Source: Hyphodiscus hymeniophilus
Taxonomy: Eukaryota > Ascomycota > Leotiomycetes > Helotiales > Hyphodiscaceae
Direction: 5' to 3'
Assembly: GCA_016508695.1 (NCBI GenBank)
Contig: VNKQ01000012.1
Coordinates: 806,001 to 870,000 of the forward strand
DNA: 64,000 bases
Shown here: positions 34,623 to 44,697 of the stretch, piece after piece
How positions within the stretch are numbered: position 1 is the first letter of the stretch
Layout of the letters: each line of letters starts with the position of its first letter
The notes under the pieces: generated by a model
Told to the model about the DNA's origin: nothing
What the model saw: only the letters and a program-made list of their open reading frames with translations
Database searches by the model: none
Position numbers and translations under genes: made by a program

Positions 34623-35332
34623 GGGACGGGCTATAACAACTTGCCTCCCGGCTAAAACAACTTTTCGGGGGTACACCTAATACCCTCGCTTAGCTATAGT
34701 AATTTATATACGCAAGTAAGGCTAAACTATATACTTTACTAAATATTAATATATCCTTATTATTCGAGAGAAAGATAAACCCTATAATATACTTAGAAGA
34801 GTATTATATATTATAAAATCGAGTATATAACAACTACTTTTAGTCTTCGAACTTCCCTCCTCTTTAGCCCTTATAATCCTTAAGTAACTTAAGTCACTAG
34901 TCGGGCAAGTCTTTATAATCTATTTAAGCCTAGATAAAGTAAGTTCTATTACTCTAGTAATAGTATAAATAGCGGATAAATATATCGATTAATATAAACT
35001 AAGTATATAAAGGGAGAGGGGTTATATAAGGGGGATTTCTTTTATATATAAAGACAATTACCTTAGAGACGTAGTAATAATTATAAGAAATATATTATAA
35101 AGGCAAGTAATATAAGAAGTTAAAGTTATAATAATAAAACCTTTTAAGGGTTATACCTAAAATAGAGAGTATAAGTTAGATCCGGATTATAATAAGTTAA
35201 TATAATAATATATATCGCACGCTCTTGTGCACATATATATTAATATAGTGGGGGAAGCTTCCTAGATATACACCTATAGGTAGGATTAACCAAGTTGTTT
35301 TAGCCGGGAGGCAAGTTATTATAGCCCGCCCC
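34623..35332 (+). mobile_element. Small DNA element family B, copy 2
   Basis: 710 bp with inverted ends GGGACGGGCTATAACAACTT / AAGTTATTATAGCCCGCCCC and a nearby second copy of the GGCTAAAACAACTT motif at each end. The end architecture (paired GCTATnnCAACTT motifs) parallels family A, so the two families may use related transposases. No obvious target duplication. Confidence 0.55.
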
Positions 35333-35336
35333 TATA

Positions 35337-35798
35337 TATATTAAGTTTGCGCCCGTGCGGGAATATTAAAACTATTACTATTATCTTTACTATTCTTTTT
35401 AAAATAAAACAAATATATTTATACGAGAAACAATATATAAAAGATATTCTTATATCCGTTCAGCTGCCACCAGGAACCCCTTTTACGTTTTAGCTAATTC
35501 TGGGCTTTTCTGGGCCGTGCACGAATTAAGCGATGTCTTCTGACCAATCAATCTGTTACCTTACGCTCGTTTAACCAAATATACACTATATTTAGGGGCC
35601 TCGTAAAAGGCGTTCCTGGTGGCAGCTGAACGGATAGGGGGCTCTCACCGCCCCTAACCCCCTAGAACTAACCCTAACTACTAACCCTAACCCGCTATAT
35701 TTAAGTAGAGAAAGTATCTCTAAGGTAGGCACGTGCCTTTCTAGGTTCACCCCCTAAGAGTTGAAATAGCTGGCATTAGAGTTGAAATAGCTCATCCC
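35337..35798 (-). mobile_element. Family A copy, left-truncated and split by a 180-bp element
   Basis: Starts within the family A interior (TAAGTTTGCGCCCGTGCGGG) and ends with the normal right end ...GAAATAGCTCATCCC. The unit at 35,455-35,634 is inserted in its middle, exactly between sequences that are adjacent in copy 2. Confidence 0.7.
35455..35634. mobile_element. 180-bp Tc1/mariner-type miniature element
   Basis: Terminal inverted repeats begin TCCGTTCAGCTGCCACCAGG and extend for about 33 bp with a single mismatch. TA dinucleotides flank both ends (35,453-35,454 and 35,635-35,636), as expected for Tc1/mariner insertion. The interior keeps many CpA and TpG steps, so it has not suffered RIP. 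It is nested in a family A element and must be younger than it. No coding capacity. Confidence 0.8.
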
Positions 35799-36188
35799 TA
35801 AATATAATGCTCTTAATCTTAGTTAAACTAATATTTACCTAAGTAATTGAACTTGGTCAACCCGTGTTAACCAGGGTTAAATCCTAGCTTTTATATAATA
35901 TATAGTTTAGCTTTATATTAAGTATGGCCAGCCCTGGTTAAACATTTAGTAGTGACTCCCTAAGTACTAGGTAGTTTAATTCCAAATTAATTAGTTTTAG
36001 ATCAGGTACTTCAGATATAAACCTTTTTATAAATATGTATTCAGTTTAGGTATACTTGTAGAGAAATATTAAAATTGAGTGCTATTGTAATTATTATGAT
36101 TACTTTCAACAATACATTACTAGTGCAGTTAATTCAGCCGGAAGTGAAGCATAAATGACTTTGTAATTCACCAAGTAAGTATATTCAT
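35799..36188. other. Transition from repeats to gene island
   Basis: Contains a fragment of family C (CAGCCCTGGTTAAACATTTAG near 35,930) and then rises to normal composition. It abuts the 3' end of the AFG1-like gene. Confidence 0.5.
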
Positions 36189-37466
36189 TTAGTCTTGATT
36201 GCCATAAGTCTCGGAGCCCATTTCGTAGAGTCTTGAAACCGCCCGTCCTACCGCAAATCCTACATCAATTTCTCCAGCTCCTCCAGCCGCCAGAGAAGCT
36301 TCGGACAGACCTGTAGCAGACCATTCCATTTCGCCAATAAAGGTGCTCATCATACTCGAGCTACTTCCTCCTTCTCCTATTACAGTCATATCCAGGCTCG
36401 GCTGATCCTTCGAACCTCCTTCAACATATATTCTCGGTACTATGCTTGAAAATAACCCAAAAAGAGGCACAGTTGACAGACAAACAACCCGAGTTTTTGC
36501 TTCGTAAGCAATATCCACAAGAGTAATAAATCTCCGAGCGTAGTCCAGTTGATCTGGTTTGAATTGGCGAAGTCCTCTAATATAGATGGTGCTGGCCGTC
36601 TGGCATAACGCATGGTAGTCTGCAGAGCCCACACAATTCTGACATAGGTCCTCAAAAGTGCTACTCACCACAAGCTTTCCACTATTGTTCGTCGTAGTAG
36701 CAGATACTTTCAGTTGACGACCCATCATCACAGAAATCACGATCTCATTCATCCCCGAAGAGCCAATGGCATCTCTTAAGCTTCTTTCAAACATATCCTC
36801 TTTAGTAAAGAATATATCCAGCCTTCTCCCATATCTCCCTCGCATCCGATAATCTTCACTGCCCTCCATTTTCCACACTTCACACCTTCTTTGTAAGTTG
36901 TCGATAAAGGGCAGAAAGGAATATCGGTTCAAGCCATTCTCATAAAGCTTCTCCGGAGCTCGATTGCTTGTGCTTACCATCACCCCGCCGCTCTCCCAGA
37001 TAGCCCCGAAGAGCCGTTTTAAGATTAAAGCATCCGCAATATCCGTTACCTGAAACTCATCAAAACATAACACGCGGCTTTCAGCCCTCACCTCCATCCC
37101 AATCTGAAGCAGAGGGTCGCCAGAGTAGCCTGGTAATGAGCGTGCATGATGTAGACGGGTGTGAATATCAATCATAAATTCGTGAAAATGTGTTCGACGG
37201 GCTGAGACTGAAGAGGGGAGAGTCGCTATGAAAAGGTCCGCGATTCGTGACTTTCCAGTTCCGACAGAGCCGTAGATATATAGCCCTTTTGGAGAACATC
37301 CTTGGTTTGGATGAGAATGATTGGGTTTTGCAAGCTCGTCTTGCAGGCTCGCAAGACGTGTAACTAATGCTGCTTGACCTGGATTCTGGGCAAGGCGTCG
37401 GCGCCGTAAAAGGGCTGCGTACGAGGCTTGTAGTGTAACCTTCGACATTTTATCGGTGGCATTCAA
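36189..37466 (-). CDS. AFG1-like AAA ATPase
   Basis: Intronless, 425 residues. Walker A is GSVGTGKS in GLYIYGSVGTGKSRIADLF (about residues 63-81). Walker B is VLCFDEFQVTDIADA. The family signature STSNRAPEKLYENGLNR follows, as does the C-terminal block YARRFITLVDIAYEAKTRVVCLS. Proteins of this family (yeast Afg1, animal LACE1/AFG1L) are mitochondrial ATPases linked to turnover of respiratory-chain subunits. The N-terminus here (MNATDKMSKVTLQASYAALL) is short, and there is no clear long presequence, so targeting is uncertain; the second Met at residue 7 is an alternative start. It also has a Ser/Gly-rich insertion near residue 365. It may be a dispensable paralogue. The stop is next to the AT-rich boundary, yet the frame is intact. 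Confidence 0.9.
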   Translation of the reverse strand: MNATDKMSKVTLQASYAALLRRRRLAQNPGQAALVTRLASLQDELAKPNHSHPNQGCSPKGLYIYGSVGTGKSRIADLFIATLPSSVSARRTHFHEFMIDIHTRLHHARSLPGYSGDPLLQIGMEVRAESRVLCFDEFQVTDIADALILKRLFGAIWESGGVMVSTSNRAPEKLYENGLNRYSFLPFIDNLQRRCEVWKMEGSEDYRMRGRYGRRLDIFFTKEDMFERSLRDAIGSSGMNEIVISVMMGRQLKVSATTTNNSGKLVVSSTFEDLCQNCVGSADYHALCQTASTIYIRGLRQFKPDQLDYARRFITLVDIAYEAKTRVVCLSTVPLFGLFSSIVPRIYVEGGSKDQPSLDMTVIGEGGSSSSMMSTFIGEMEWSATGLSEASLAAGGAGEIDVGFAVGRAVSRLYEMGSETYGNQD

Positions 37467-37792
37467 AGAAATGGGTGGAAAGTCATGTTACGCATGCAAA
37501 AGTTGTAGCGATGGTCAAGGCGTCATCGAAGTATATCGGAGTTTACAACCGATCAAATTCGTAGTGGACCGTGCGTAGTACTGTAGGCGTATTGCTACAG
37601 TTCGCAGGGCTTAACATAAAGACAGCGTCCATTGAAGGACGGCAAGCCCCCTCTTATGGATTCACACTCGGTACAAAAAGGTGGATTTATTATTCGATCT
37701 CACAGTCTGAAAGCGCGTAAGCTCAGCATTCTCCCATTCTCCCATTTCCCCATTTTCGACCACCACCTGCATCACCTCATATAGGATTGAGC

Positions 37793-38990
37793 CTAATCAA
37801 CGGAAGGACGAAAGTTGAAGATATCATTTAACAGTCCAAAATCACTCTCGTCAGCCAAAAAGTCTGCTCGGACCTCAACCGGCTCACCCGCATGCTTCAT
37901 AAAAAAATTCGCTTGACTGGTTGGCAGTTTTGAGCGAAGCGTGTGGTTGGGATACCATGGGGCCTGTCGGAAGTCTTGTTAGGATCTGATGTATCTAACT
38001 CGGTTCCTACGAAGAGCTATGGGTCCTTTGAAGAGCGTTTCGCTTACCTAATAACCCAGAGCAAGCATAAGTCTGTAGTCATCGCTCTCATTCGGCATCC
38101 CAGCGTGCCAGGTTCGCAGATCTCTTAACATAATATCGCCTTTCTCACAAATGGGCTGTATTGGAGGTCTGTACTTCCTCCGCGCCTCCAGGACATCTGG
38201 CTGGATATTGCATTCGGGTTCCCCCACCCTCAATTTGGCATTTGCGAGTTTGGACTTAGATGTTGCCAGGACCTGGTCCATGCCAGCAGTTAAATGATGA
38301 GAGCCGAGCCAGAATTCGGTTGATCCAGTGCTCTTGTTGAAAGCGCAAAGAGGAATATTGGCGATAACATAGAAGGGGCATCTGCGAGAAGTGAGTGAGA
38401 AAGGTATGACTTCACGTCCTTGAACTTACTGAGGATGGAAGAACGTTATGTCTTTATGCACTGGTTGTCTGAGACCGTTGGTCTTGGGCAATGCGTTATT
38501 TCCAGTCACGAAACCCCAGCTCGGCTTGGACCCAAGATATCTGGACGACATGATCGTCAGACTTATCCAAATGCGAGCCCGACACGAAGCTCCAACTTAC
38601 GCATTTACGATTTGAATGACGAAAGGATTAAAGAACACATCGTCATAAAGATATTCGGAATGTTTTAAAGGCGGTCCCTGGAGGATATTGGCTATCAAAT
38701 ATCATCAGCGCGATATAAACGAAAGGAGTACTTCAAATACAATTTACCCCCTGATTGAAAGGCTTCACTTTATTCTTTACCAGCTCGTCTGCTTCTTTCG
38801 TCATAAAGGAACGTATGTGATCGACGTGTACAACATCGACGACAGATTTGAGAACCACGAATCCGTCTTGATGTAGGGCCTCAAGGGCAGCTTGAATGTT
38901 TGGGATGTCATACTTAGAGGCTTTGAGCTCTAGTGGAGTTGCTGTGATTGTGCGAGGGGTGTCAGTGGAAGGAGTCGGACTGGTAACCAT
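37793..38990 (-). pseudogene. Phytanoyl-CoA dioxygenase-like gene with a premature stop
   Basis: Five exons (38990-38748, 38677-38601, 38540-38430, 38381-38048, 37963-37793) would give 311 residues. Three introns join cleanly; the exon 1/2 acceptor is the less certain one. The family is Fe(II)/2-oxoglutarate-dependent. The iron-binding HxD is HKD at about 38,451-38,460, and the second His is in GDIMLRDLRTWHAG. NIPL...GSTEFWLGSHH is also typical. The last codon of exon 4 is TAG (38,050-38,048), directly before the GTAAGC donor, where relatives have Gln (GYQ then PWY). The final exon APWYPNHTLRSK... is still fully open to its own stop. So a single C-to-T change in a CpA context truncates the product to 254 residues. 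Loss of about 57 residues probably harms folding, but a shortened active enzyme cannot be excluded. Divergent from the transporter gene. Confidence 0.75.
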
Positions 38991-39685
38991 CTTTTGACGG
39001 GATTTGATAAGTACAGCTTGTTTTCACGACAGTACGGAGTTCTGAATACCTTTAGCTTCTTACCCGTGTTGTATGGCTTTTCCACGGATGTCCAGTGTAA
39101 TTCAACCGTGGAGGGGCGCTCCTCACGTCAAAATTCGTTACCCGTGAGAATAACTAAAGCTTGCCTACATAAGACTCGACGCCTGAGGCAAATAATGGTT
39201 AATGAATCCGGATTGACGTTTCATTATTCTAGATTGGAACTTGGGAAGGTGGAAGGTGGAAGGTGGAAGTCGGCATGTTCTAGGGAAAAGATAAGCGGAA
39301 CCTGCCAGGGGTTAGGGGTGCGACCCCGCGGCGTGAGTCCCGATTAGGAAGCTGAGGCATGATCCTCTACTACTGTGGCGAGTCCCGCTGACCACTAACT
39401 GGTTCAAACGGCGAGACCGAAGCTGCTCAAGGTTGCCTTTGACACACCGTTACATGCAGACTATCCTCCCACAGTAGATAGTGGAACCGTACAAGAGCAA
39501 GGCGGGTTCTCATTTTGAACAATCCATGATCATTAAAAACGAGAAAATAGTGTTACCGTAAACCTCTTTCTCTTCTTATCTCAACTATTGCTCCGAAGAC
39601 AACACAAGGAGGGCATAACACCTTGAAGACGCTACCCTGCAGATTAGGCAAGTATTTAGCGGCAATCCGGTGCCACAAAGCCATT
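38991..39685. promoter_or_regulatory. Shared divergent promoter region
   Basis: Intergenic space between the dioxygenase-like gene (-) and the transporter (+). It has a short direct repeat GGAAGGTGGAAGGTGGAAGG near 39,241-39,265. No specific regulator site was identified. Confidence 0.4.
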
Positions 39686-42178
39686 ATGGGCGCCACCGAT
39701 TCCATCAGCGAATTTAAAGTTGTGGCTGCAGAAAAGTTCATGGTCTTCAAGAACGCATTTCGGTCGAAAGGAGGATTCAAATACTTTATTGAGACTCACG
39801 ACACCGCTCTAGATCAACATGGACATCCTGAATCTCGTGGAAGGCTCAGTAACGAGGATCTTGACCCTACGCCTCCTGAAAAGAGGACTTGGCGATGGTG
39901 GAATTTTGTCACGTTCTACATTGGCCTTTCCTTTGGAAACTGGACTCTTGGAAGTACCATGGTCGGCATTGGCTTGAATTGGGTTCGTATTTCTGTTCAT
40001 TTTTTTTTCAAGGCCACATGAAAATCCGGGGAGGAAAGTTAGTCCTCAGGGAGATATTCCCCACGCCTTAGGAGATAAATTTGAAATTTCCATTCCTTTG
40101 GCGACGTTGTGCTAAACCGAATTATCCATGCAGTGGCAATCTATTCTGGTGATTTTTGGCAGTCAACTTATCTCTTCGATTGCGATGTTCTTCAATTCGA
40201 GATGCGCAAGTGTGTACCACATTGGATACCCAGTAGTTGCGCGAAGTGTCTTTGGGATGTGGGGAAGTTACTACTTTGTCGGGGCGAGAGCTGCATTAGC
40301 AATCATATGGTATGGAGTGCAATGTAAGTTTGTTCGGAATCGGAATTGGGTGCTCTTTTCTGACCACTGCGAAGTGTACTCTGGTTCCGCCTTCATGTCC
40401 AATATCCTACGATGCATCTTCGGCCACAACTACACTGATATTCCGAATCATATCCCGACCTCTGTGGGTATAACGTATGTATTCAAGTTTTTTTTTTTCG
40501 GTCAAATATGAGTATTAAGAGCCTCCATTTTAAGCTTCTTGACAGCCGCAGTTGCTCAAAATGTCTCGGGTCTCGAGTCATGCCCTGGGTCATGGGTCAT
40601 CGTCCTTTTCTCCTGAAATTTTTCAGTGATTCGGCTTCACCTAGAAATACTACTGACTCTGAAATAATTGTAGTACACAAGGAATGCTCGCTTTCTTCCT
40701 TTTCTGGCTTGTTCACTTCCCATTCTGTGCATTCCGACCCTATCAGCTTCGTGGCTTCTTTTGGGTTCGTATACTCGATTCCGTTATGAGATTGTTTTAG
40801 GGTTGATTTAAAACGACCCTCCCATGTGTCACTACAAGAGGCCAGGCATACTTGTCCTCACTGAAACAACTAAAACTAATTCAGATTGTTAATCTAGTTT
40901 AAGAGTATCATAGTCCTACCCGCTGTCTGGGGTTTGTTTATCTTCTGCATGGTGAACACCAAAGGAAATGTTGGCTCTGTCTATGCATCCAAAATCACCA
41001 GTTCCAAAGGATGGTTCATCATGTATGCCATCAACAGTGGTATGGGAAACACAGCGACACTCATCACGAACCAGCCAGATATTGCAAGATGGAGCAAAAC
41101 CAAATCTGGCGCCCAATGGTCCCAGCTCATGACCCAGCCACTTGGAGTGACTCTGGCCGCGTCTCTTGGGATTCTTGCAACTGCTGCCATCAATAATAGC
41201 TGGGGCTTGGATCTCTGGAATCCTTGGGACCTCTTGGGAGCCATCCTTGATAGATACTGGAGTGGTAGCACCCGATTCGCCGTCTTTCTCTCTGCTTTCA
41301 CTTGGATGGTTTCTATTCTCGGTACAAACATTGCGGCGAACATGATCCCATTCGGAGCTGATAGCAGTATGCTTCTACCACGATATATCACTATTCCTCG
41401 AGGACAATACCTCGTCGAATTCTTAGCTTTCGCAATTTGTCCATGGAAAATCCTCAGTTCGGCCTCAGTCTTTACACAGTTTCTAAGTGGTTACGGAATA
41501 TTCATGGCCAGTGTTGTAGCTATCATGATCTGTGAATGTGAGTTGATGGCCAATATTCTTTGTTTAGGGATTACTTACGCGGCCGCAGATTTCCTCCTCA
41601 CGAAAGGAAACGTCTTCATTGGACACCTCTACAGCGGCTCCAAGTCAAACAAACATTATTATTATTATGAGGGATGGAATATTCAAGGAGTTATCGCCTA
41701 TCTATGTGGTATTGCACTGCCATTTCCGGGCTTCGTTGGAACGCTTGGTGCGAGTGTCACGACTAGCGCGACTGATCTGGTAAGTCCGTTTCATCATCTC
41801 TACAACAAGTAGCCTCAAAGAGCTACAATTCTCGGATTCCTTCATCAGCTACAATTAGATCATTTCTTATGACATTCCTTCTAATATTTTGGACAATGCT
41901 GACGCCAAGATTCTGACGTACAGGGTCGTCTTGGTTGGATCTTATCGTTCTCAGTCAGCTTTGTGGTCTACTATCTGATTTGCCTCTTCTGGCCAACCCA
42001 AAACCAGATATTGATCAAGGAGATGGGACTGGGATGGGAAGAGGCGAGTGGTGACAGGATCGTTGCAGAGGATGGTACCGAAATTGTCGAGGAAGGTAAA
42101 ACGGTTCACGCTGTAGGCGGAGAGATATCAGACGATGCAGTCGGTAGGGAGGAATATGGAATTGATTCAAAGTATTAA
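39686..42178 (+). CDS. NCS1-family nucleobase/allantoin-type transporter
   Basis: Multi-exon gene; exons I can place are 39686-39982, 40134-40323, 40375-40467, 40682-40764, 40898-41537, 41589-41779 and 41924-42178 (about 582 residues, all phases consistent). The start is MGATDSISEFKVVAAEK. Family marks: TFYIGLSFGNWTLGSTMVG, VFGMWGSYYFVGARAALA, IPNHIPTSVG, AANMIPFGAD, LPRYITIPRGQYLVEF, SGYGIFMAS, and YYYYEGWNIQGVIAYLCG. NCS1 carriers are proton- or sodium-coupled, 12-helix plasma-membrane importers of purines, pyrimidines, allantoin or thiamine. The substrate cannot be told from sequence alone; the long acidic C-tail (VAEDGTEIVEEGKTVHAVGG) resembles regulated fungal permeases. The exon boundary between 40,468 and 40,681 is the weak point: a mini-exon may exist around 40,555. 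No frameshift or stop is seen in the placed exons. Confidence 0.85.
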
Positions 42179-42657
42179 ATAGGAATCCTACAGGGCTTGG
42201 GATCGCGATTGTAACGACCTAGCTAATAATTACTCAATAGGATTACAAGTAGAATGTTATATTGTAAAAAGACAATGAGTTAGGCGGACTGAAGAGAAGC
42301 TAGTATTGCCTCGCTTGACCAGAACCTCTCCAAACTTCACTCTTCCCAATAGAAAACTCATTAGTATCTGAATAATACCTATTTTATTTGTGTTCCAATC
42401 TTTATTATTTCGATTTTCGTTATTAAACCTATGCGCAGAATCCAGGGGATAAGCCGAGAGCGAAGTACATTTGGTTTAACGGATTACCAATTGCTAATAG
42501 TAATACATTATCACTATAAACCAAGTTTTCAATAATAATAATAATATTAATTCTGAAGGAAGCCACCAAGTCAGCTATTGTAAGCGGGCTTAGGATCCGG
42601 TTAGAACTTATAAGTAAACAAAATATAAGTTTTCTAATGAGCTACTTAGTAATAAGT
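42179..42657. other. Transition into AT-rich block 2
   Basis: Likely 3' UTR of the transporter followed by falling G+C. No gene or clear repeat. Confidence 0.4.
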
Positions 42658-42904
42658 CTAATAAAGGGATGAGCTATTTCAATCCTAATGCCGGCTATTT
42701 TAACTCTTAGGGGGTATACCCACATACACCTAGAAAGGCACGTGCCTAGAGACACTTTCTTTATTAAAATATAGCGGGTTAAAGGTACTAGTAGTTAGGG
42801 TCGGTCCCAGAGGGTTAAAGGGTAATAAAAGCCCCCTATATAAAAGTATTTTTTATATGTTATTTTTTATAAATATAATTGTTATACTTTAAGAGGAATA
42901 TTAA

Positions 42905-43780
42905 AGGTAATAATAGTACTTAGGGGCGTATATGCGAGAGCTCGAAACCGGGTCACGTGACACTATATACCTAATTAAGCCTAGCTCAAAACTCGAGCTA
43001 GGGTCAATTAAGGCTCAAATAGGCTCTAAGTGGCTCGGAGCCGCTTAGAGCCGGTTTGGAGCTAGTTCCGAACTAAATCCAAGCCGGTTCCGAACCGACT
43101 TAAGCTAGGTTTAAGTTAATTTCCCTAATTATACTCAAATTTTAAATTTACTTAGTTTTTTTTTTTTTTTTTTTCGAGTTTTTTTTTTTTTTAGTATATT
43201 ATTCGCTTATTTTAGACGCTAAAAATATAAAAACTAATTTTTTGTATTAGTAATCTATAAACGTACTAAATTAGTACTAAAAATCGTACCTTCTTAATTT
43301 GGATTTTTAAATAGTACTTTCTTTATTTATAAAAGTTTAATTAAAAAATCTCGCTAAGGCTCTAAGTTTTTAATTAATAACGCTAAAAATAAAATAAGCG
43401 AAGATTTAGCCGATTAAGCGAGATTTTATACGCGAGTCACTAGCGCGGTTACTATAAATACTTGTTAATAGTCTCTTATTAAACTATAACTTAAAGTTAT
43501 TATTAGTACTAAAAAAATTATACTAGTACCTAATAGTATTAGCTTAAAGTTAATTTTAGGCTCAAGCTAGGCTTAAGCCTAGCTTGAGCCTAATTCGAGC
43601 CTTGAACTAGCTTGAGCCTTACTCGGGAGTTATTGCGGGAATTAGGGTTAAGCCTTACTTGAGCCTTAGTTGAGCCTTAGTCAAGTTTAGGTTTGAGCCC
43701 TAGTTAAGCCTTAGTTAAGCCTTATTAAAGCGAGTATTAAGTACTTGCCTAACGGCCGTAAAGTAGTTTTAATTTCTTTT
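42905..43780. mobile_element. Family C-like repeat inserted in family A copy 3
   Basis: Built from many short GAGCC/GGCTC, TTGAGCCT and CCGGTT units with a GTCACGTGAC palindrome near 42,952. Two long T runs (43,157-43,192) interrupt it. No open frame. Ends are fixed only by comparison with uninterrupted family A. Confidence 0.5.
43157..43192 (+). repeat. Poly-T runs
   Basis: Two runs of more than a dozen T separated by CGAG. Possibly a poly-A tail copied with a retroposed sequence in the minus orientation; otherwise simple sequence. Confidence 0.6.
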
Positions 43781-43888
43781 ATATATAGGCGTAAACTTAT
43801 TATGTATATTATAGTGTATATAACCAGTAGGGACTAGTGAAGTTGAAATAGCTGGCATTAGAGTTAAAATAGCTTATCCCCTAATAAA

Positions 43889-44697
43889 GGATTAACTTAT
43901 AAGCGCTTATAAATCAAGTAATTACTTTGATGTTTAAAGAAGTAAACTTATTTGACATAAGGGGAATTCAATTATAAAAATAGCTTTTTGAACAGTTTAA
44001 CCCAACAACATAATATAATTAGGTAATATATTAGGGCAACAAGTATAAGTATTTGACCGAACTAGAGTAGAATAAATCACGCGATGAAACTATAATAGAT
44101 CAAGGGTTAACCCAGATTAACCCAGATTGAGCCGGATTAGGCTAGATTAGACCCTTAGTAGACACCTGGCTAACTAAAAGGTGGGTTGTTAATCGCCTAT
44201 TTCTCTTAAGCGAGATTAGGGCTTAACCCTAGCCCCAACTAATAAAAGCCTGGTTGAAATTATTTTATAACCCAAGTATATATATACTAATACTCACTTA
44301 ATTCACTTAAGCGAGTATAAGAACCCATTCTAAGTAGTGATTTTTACAAGTCGATTAAAACTTTAATTCTATTTATTTTAGTGTAGTTTATAAAGCCTTC
44401 CTATACTTAAGCGAGTTTTTAAAGCTTAATTTTTTTTAGAAAAAGTAGTTTAATTAGTTTTAAGTTAAAAAAAGAGCGATTTGGTCGGTTTTAGTTAAGG
44501 AAAGAAGTGCTTTAATCAGATTTAATCCAATTTTAAGTTTAAGCTTAATCTTTAGCTTAATCTTAATACCAACCTTAATTTTTACCTCAAGCTTAATCTC
44601 TAGTCTTTAGACTACTTGTAAATTAAGCTTGGTCAATTACTTATAGGCGAAATACCTAGTTATCGAATCGAGCTTAACCCCGATTTAATTAATGTTT
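43889..44697. other. Degraded repeats, no gene
   Basis: AT-rich DNA with family C-like units (AACCCAGATTAACCCAGATT near 44,108) and many AAGCGAG motifs. Nothing coding. Confidence 0.4.

Larger units (their letters stand above)
20516..36180. other. RIP-saturated AT-rich block 1
   Basis: Composition changes sharply at about 20,515. From there to about 32,480 the DNA is nearly all A/T with very many TpA steps and almost no CpA or TpG, on both strands. Reading frames of copia pol are recognisable only as strings interrupted by TAA/TAG at former Gln, Trp and Arg codons. From 32.5 to 36.1 kb the block contains smaller elements that keep more G+C. This is the expected result of RIP on duplicated DNA. 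Confidence 0.9.
42666..43880 (+). mobile_element. Family A element copy 3, interrupted
   Basis: Ends GGGATGAGCTATTTCAAT and ...AAAATAGCTTATCCC are flanked by a perfect 8-bp duplication CTAATAAA (42,658-42,665 and 43,881-43,888). It is 1.2 kb rather than about 0.4 kb because a family C-like repeat of roughly 0.85 kb occupies about 42,905-43,780. Confidence 0.8.

Noticed and set aside
38335..38350. Apparent one-base frameshift in the dioxygenase-like gene
   Set aside because: On recount the run has three A in this stretch and exon 4 stays in one frame; only the TAG lesion stands.
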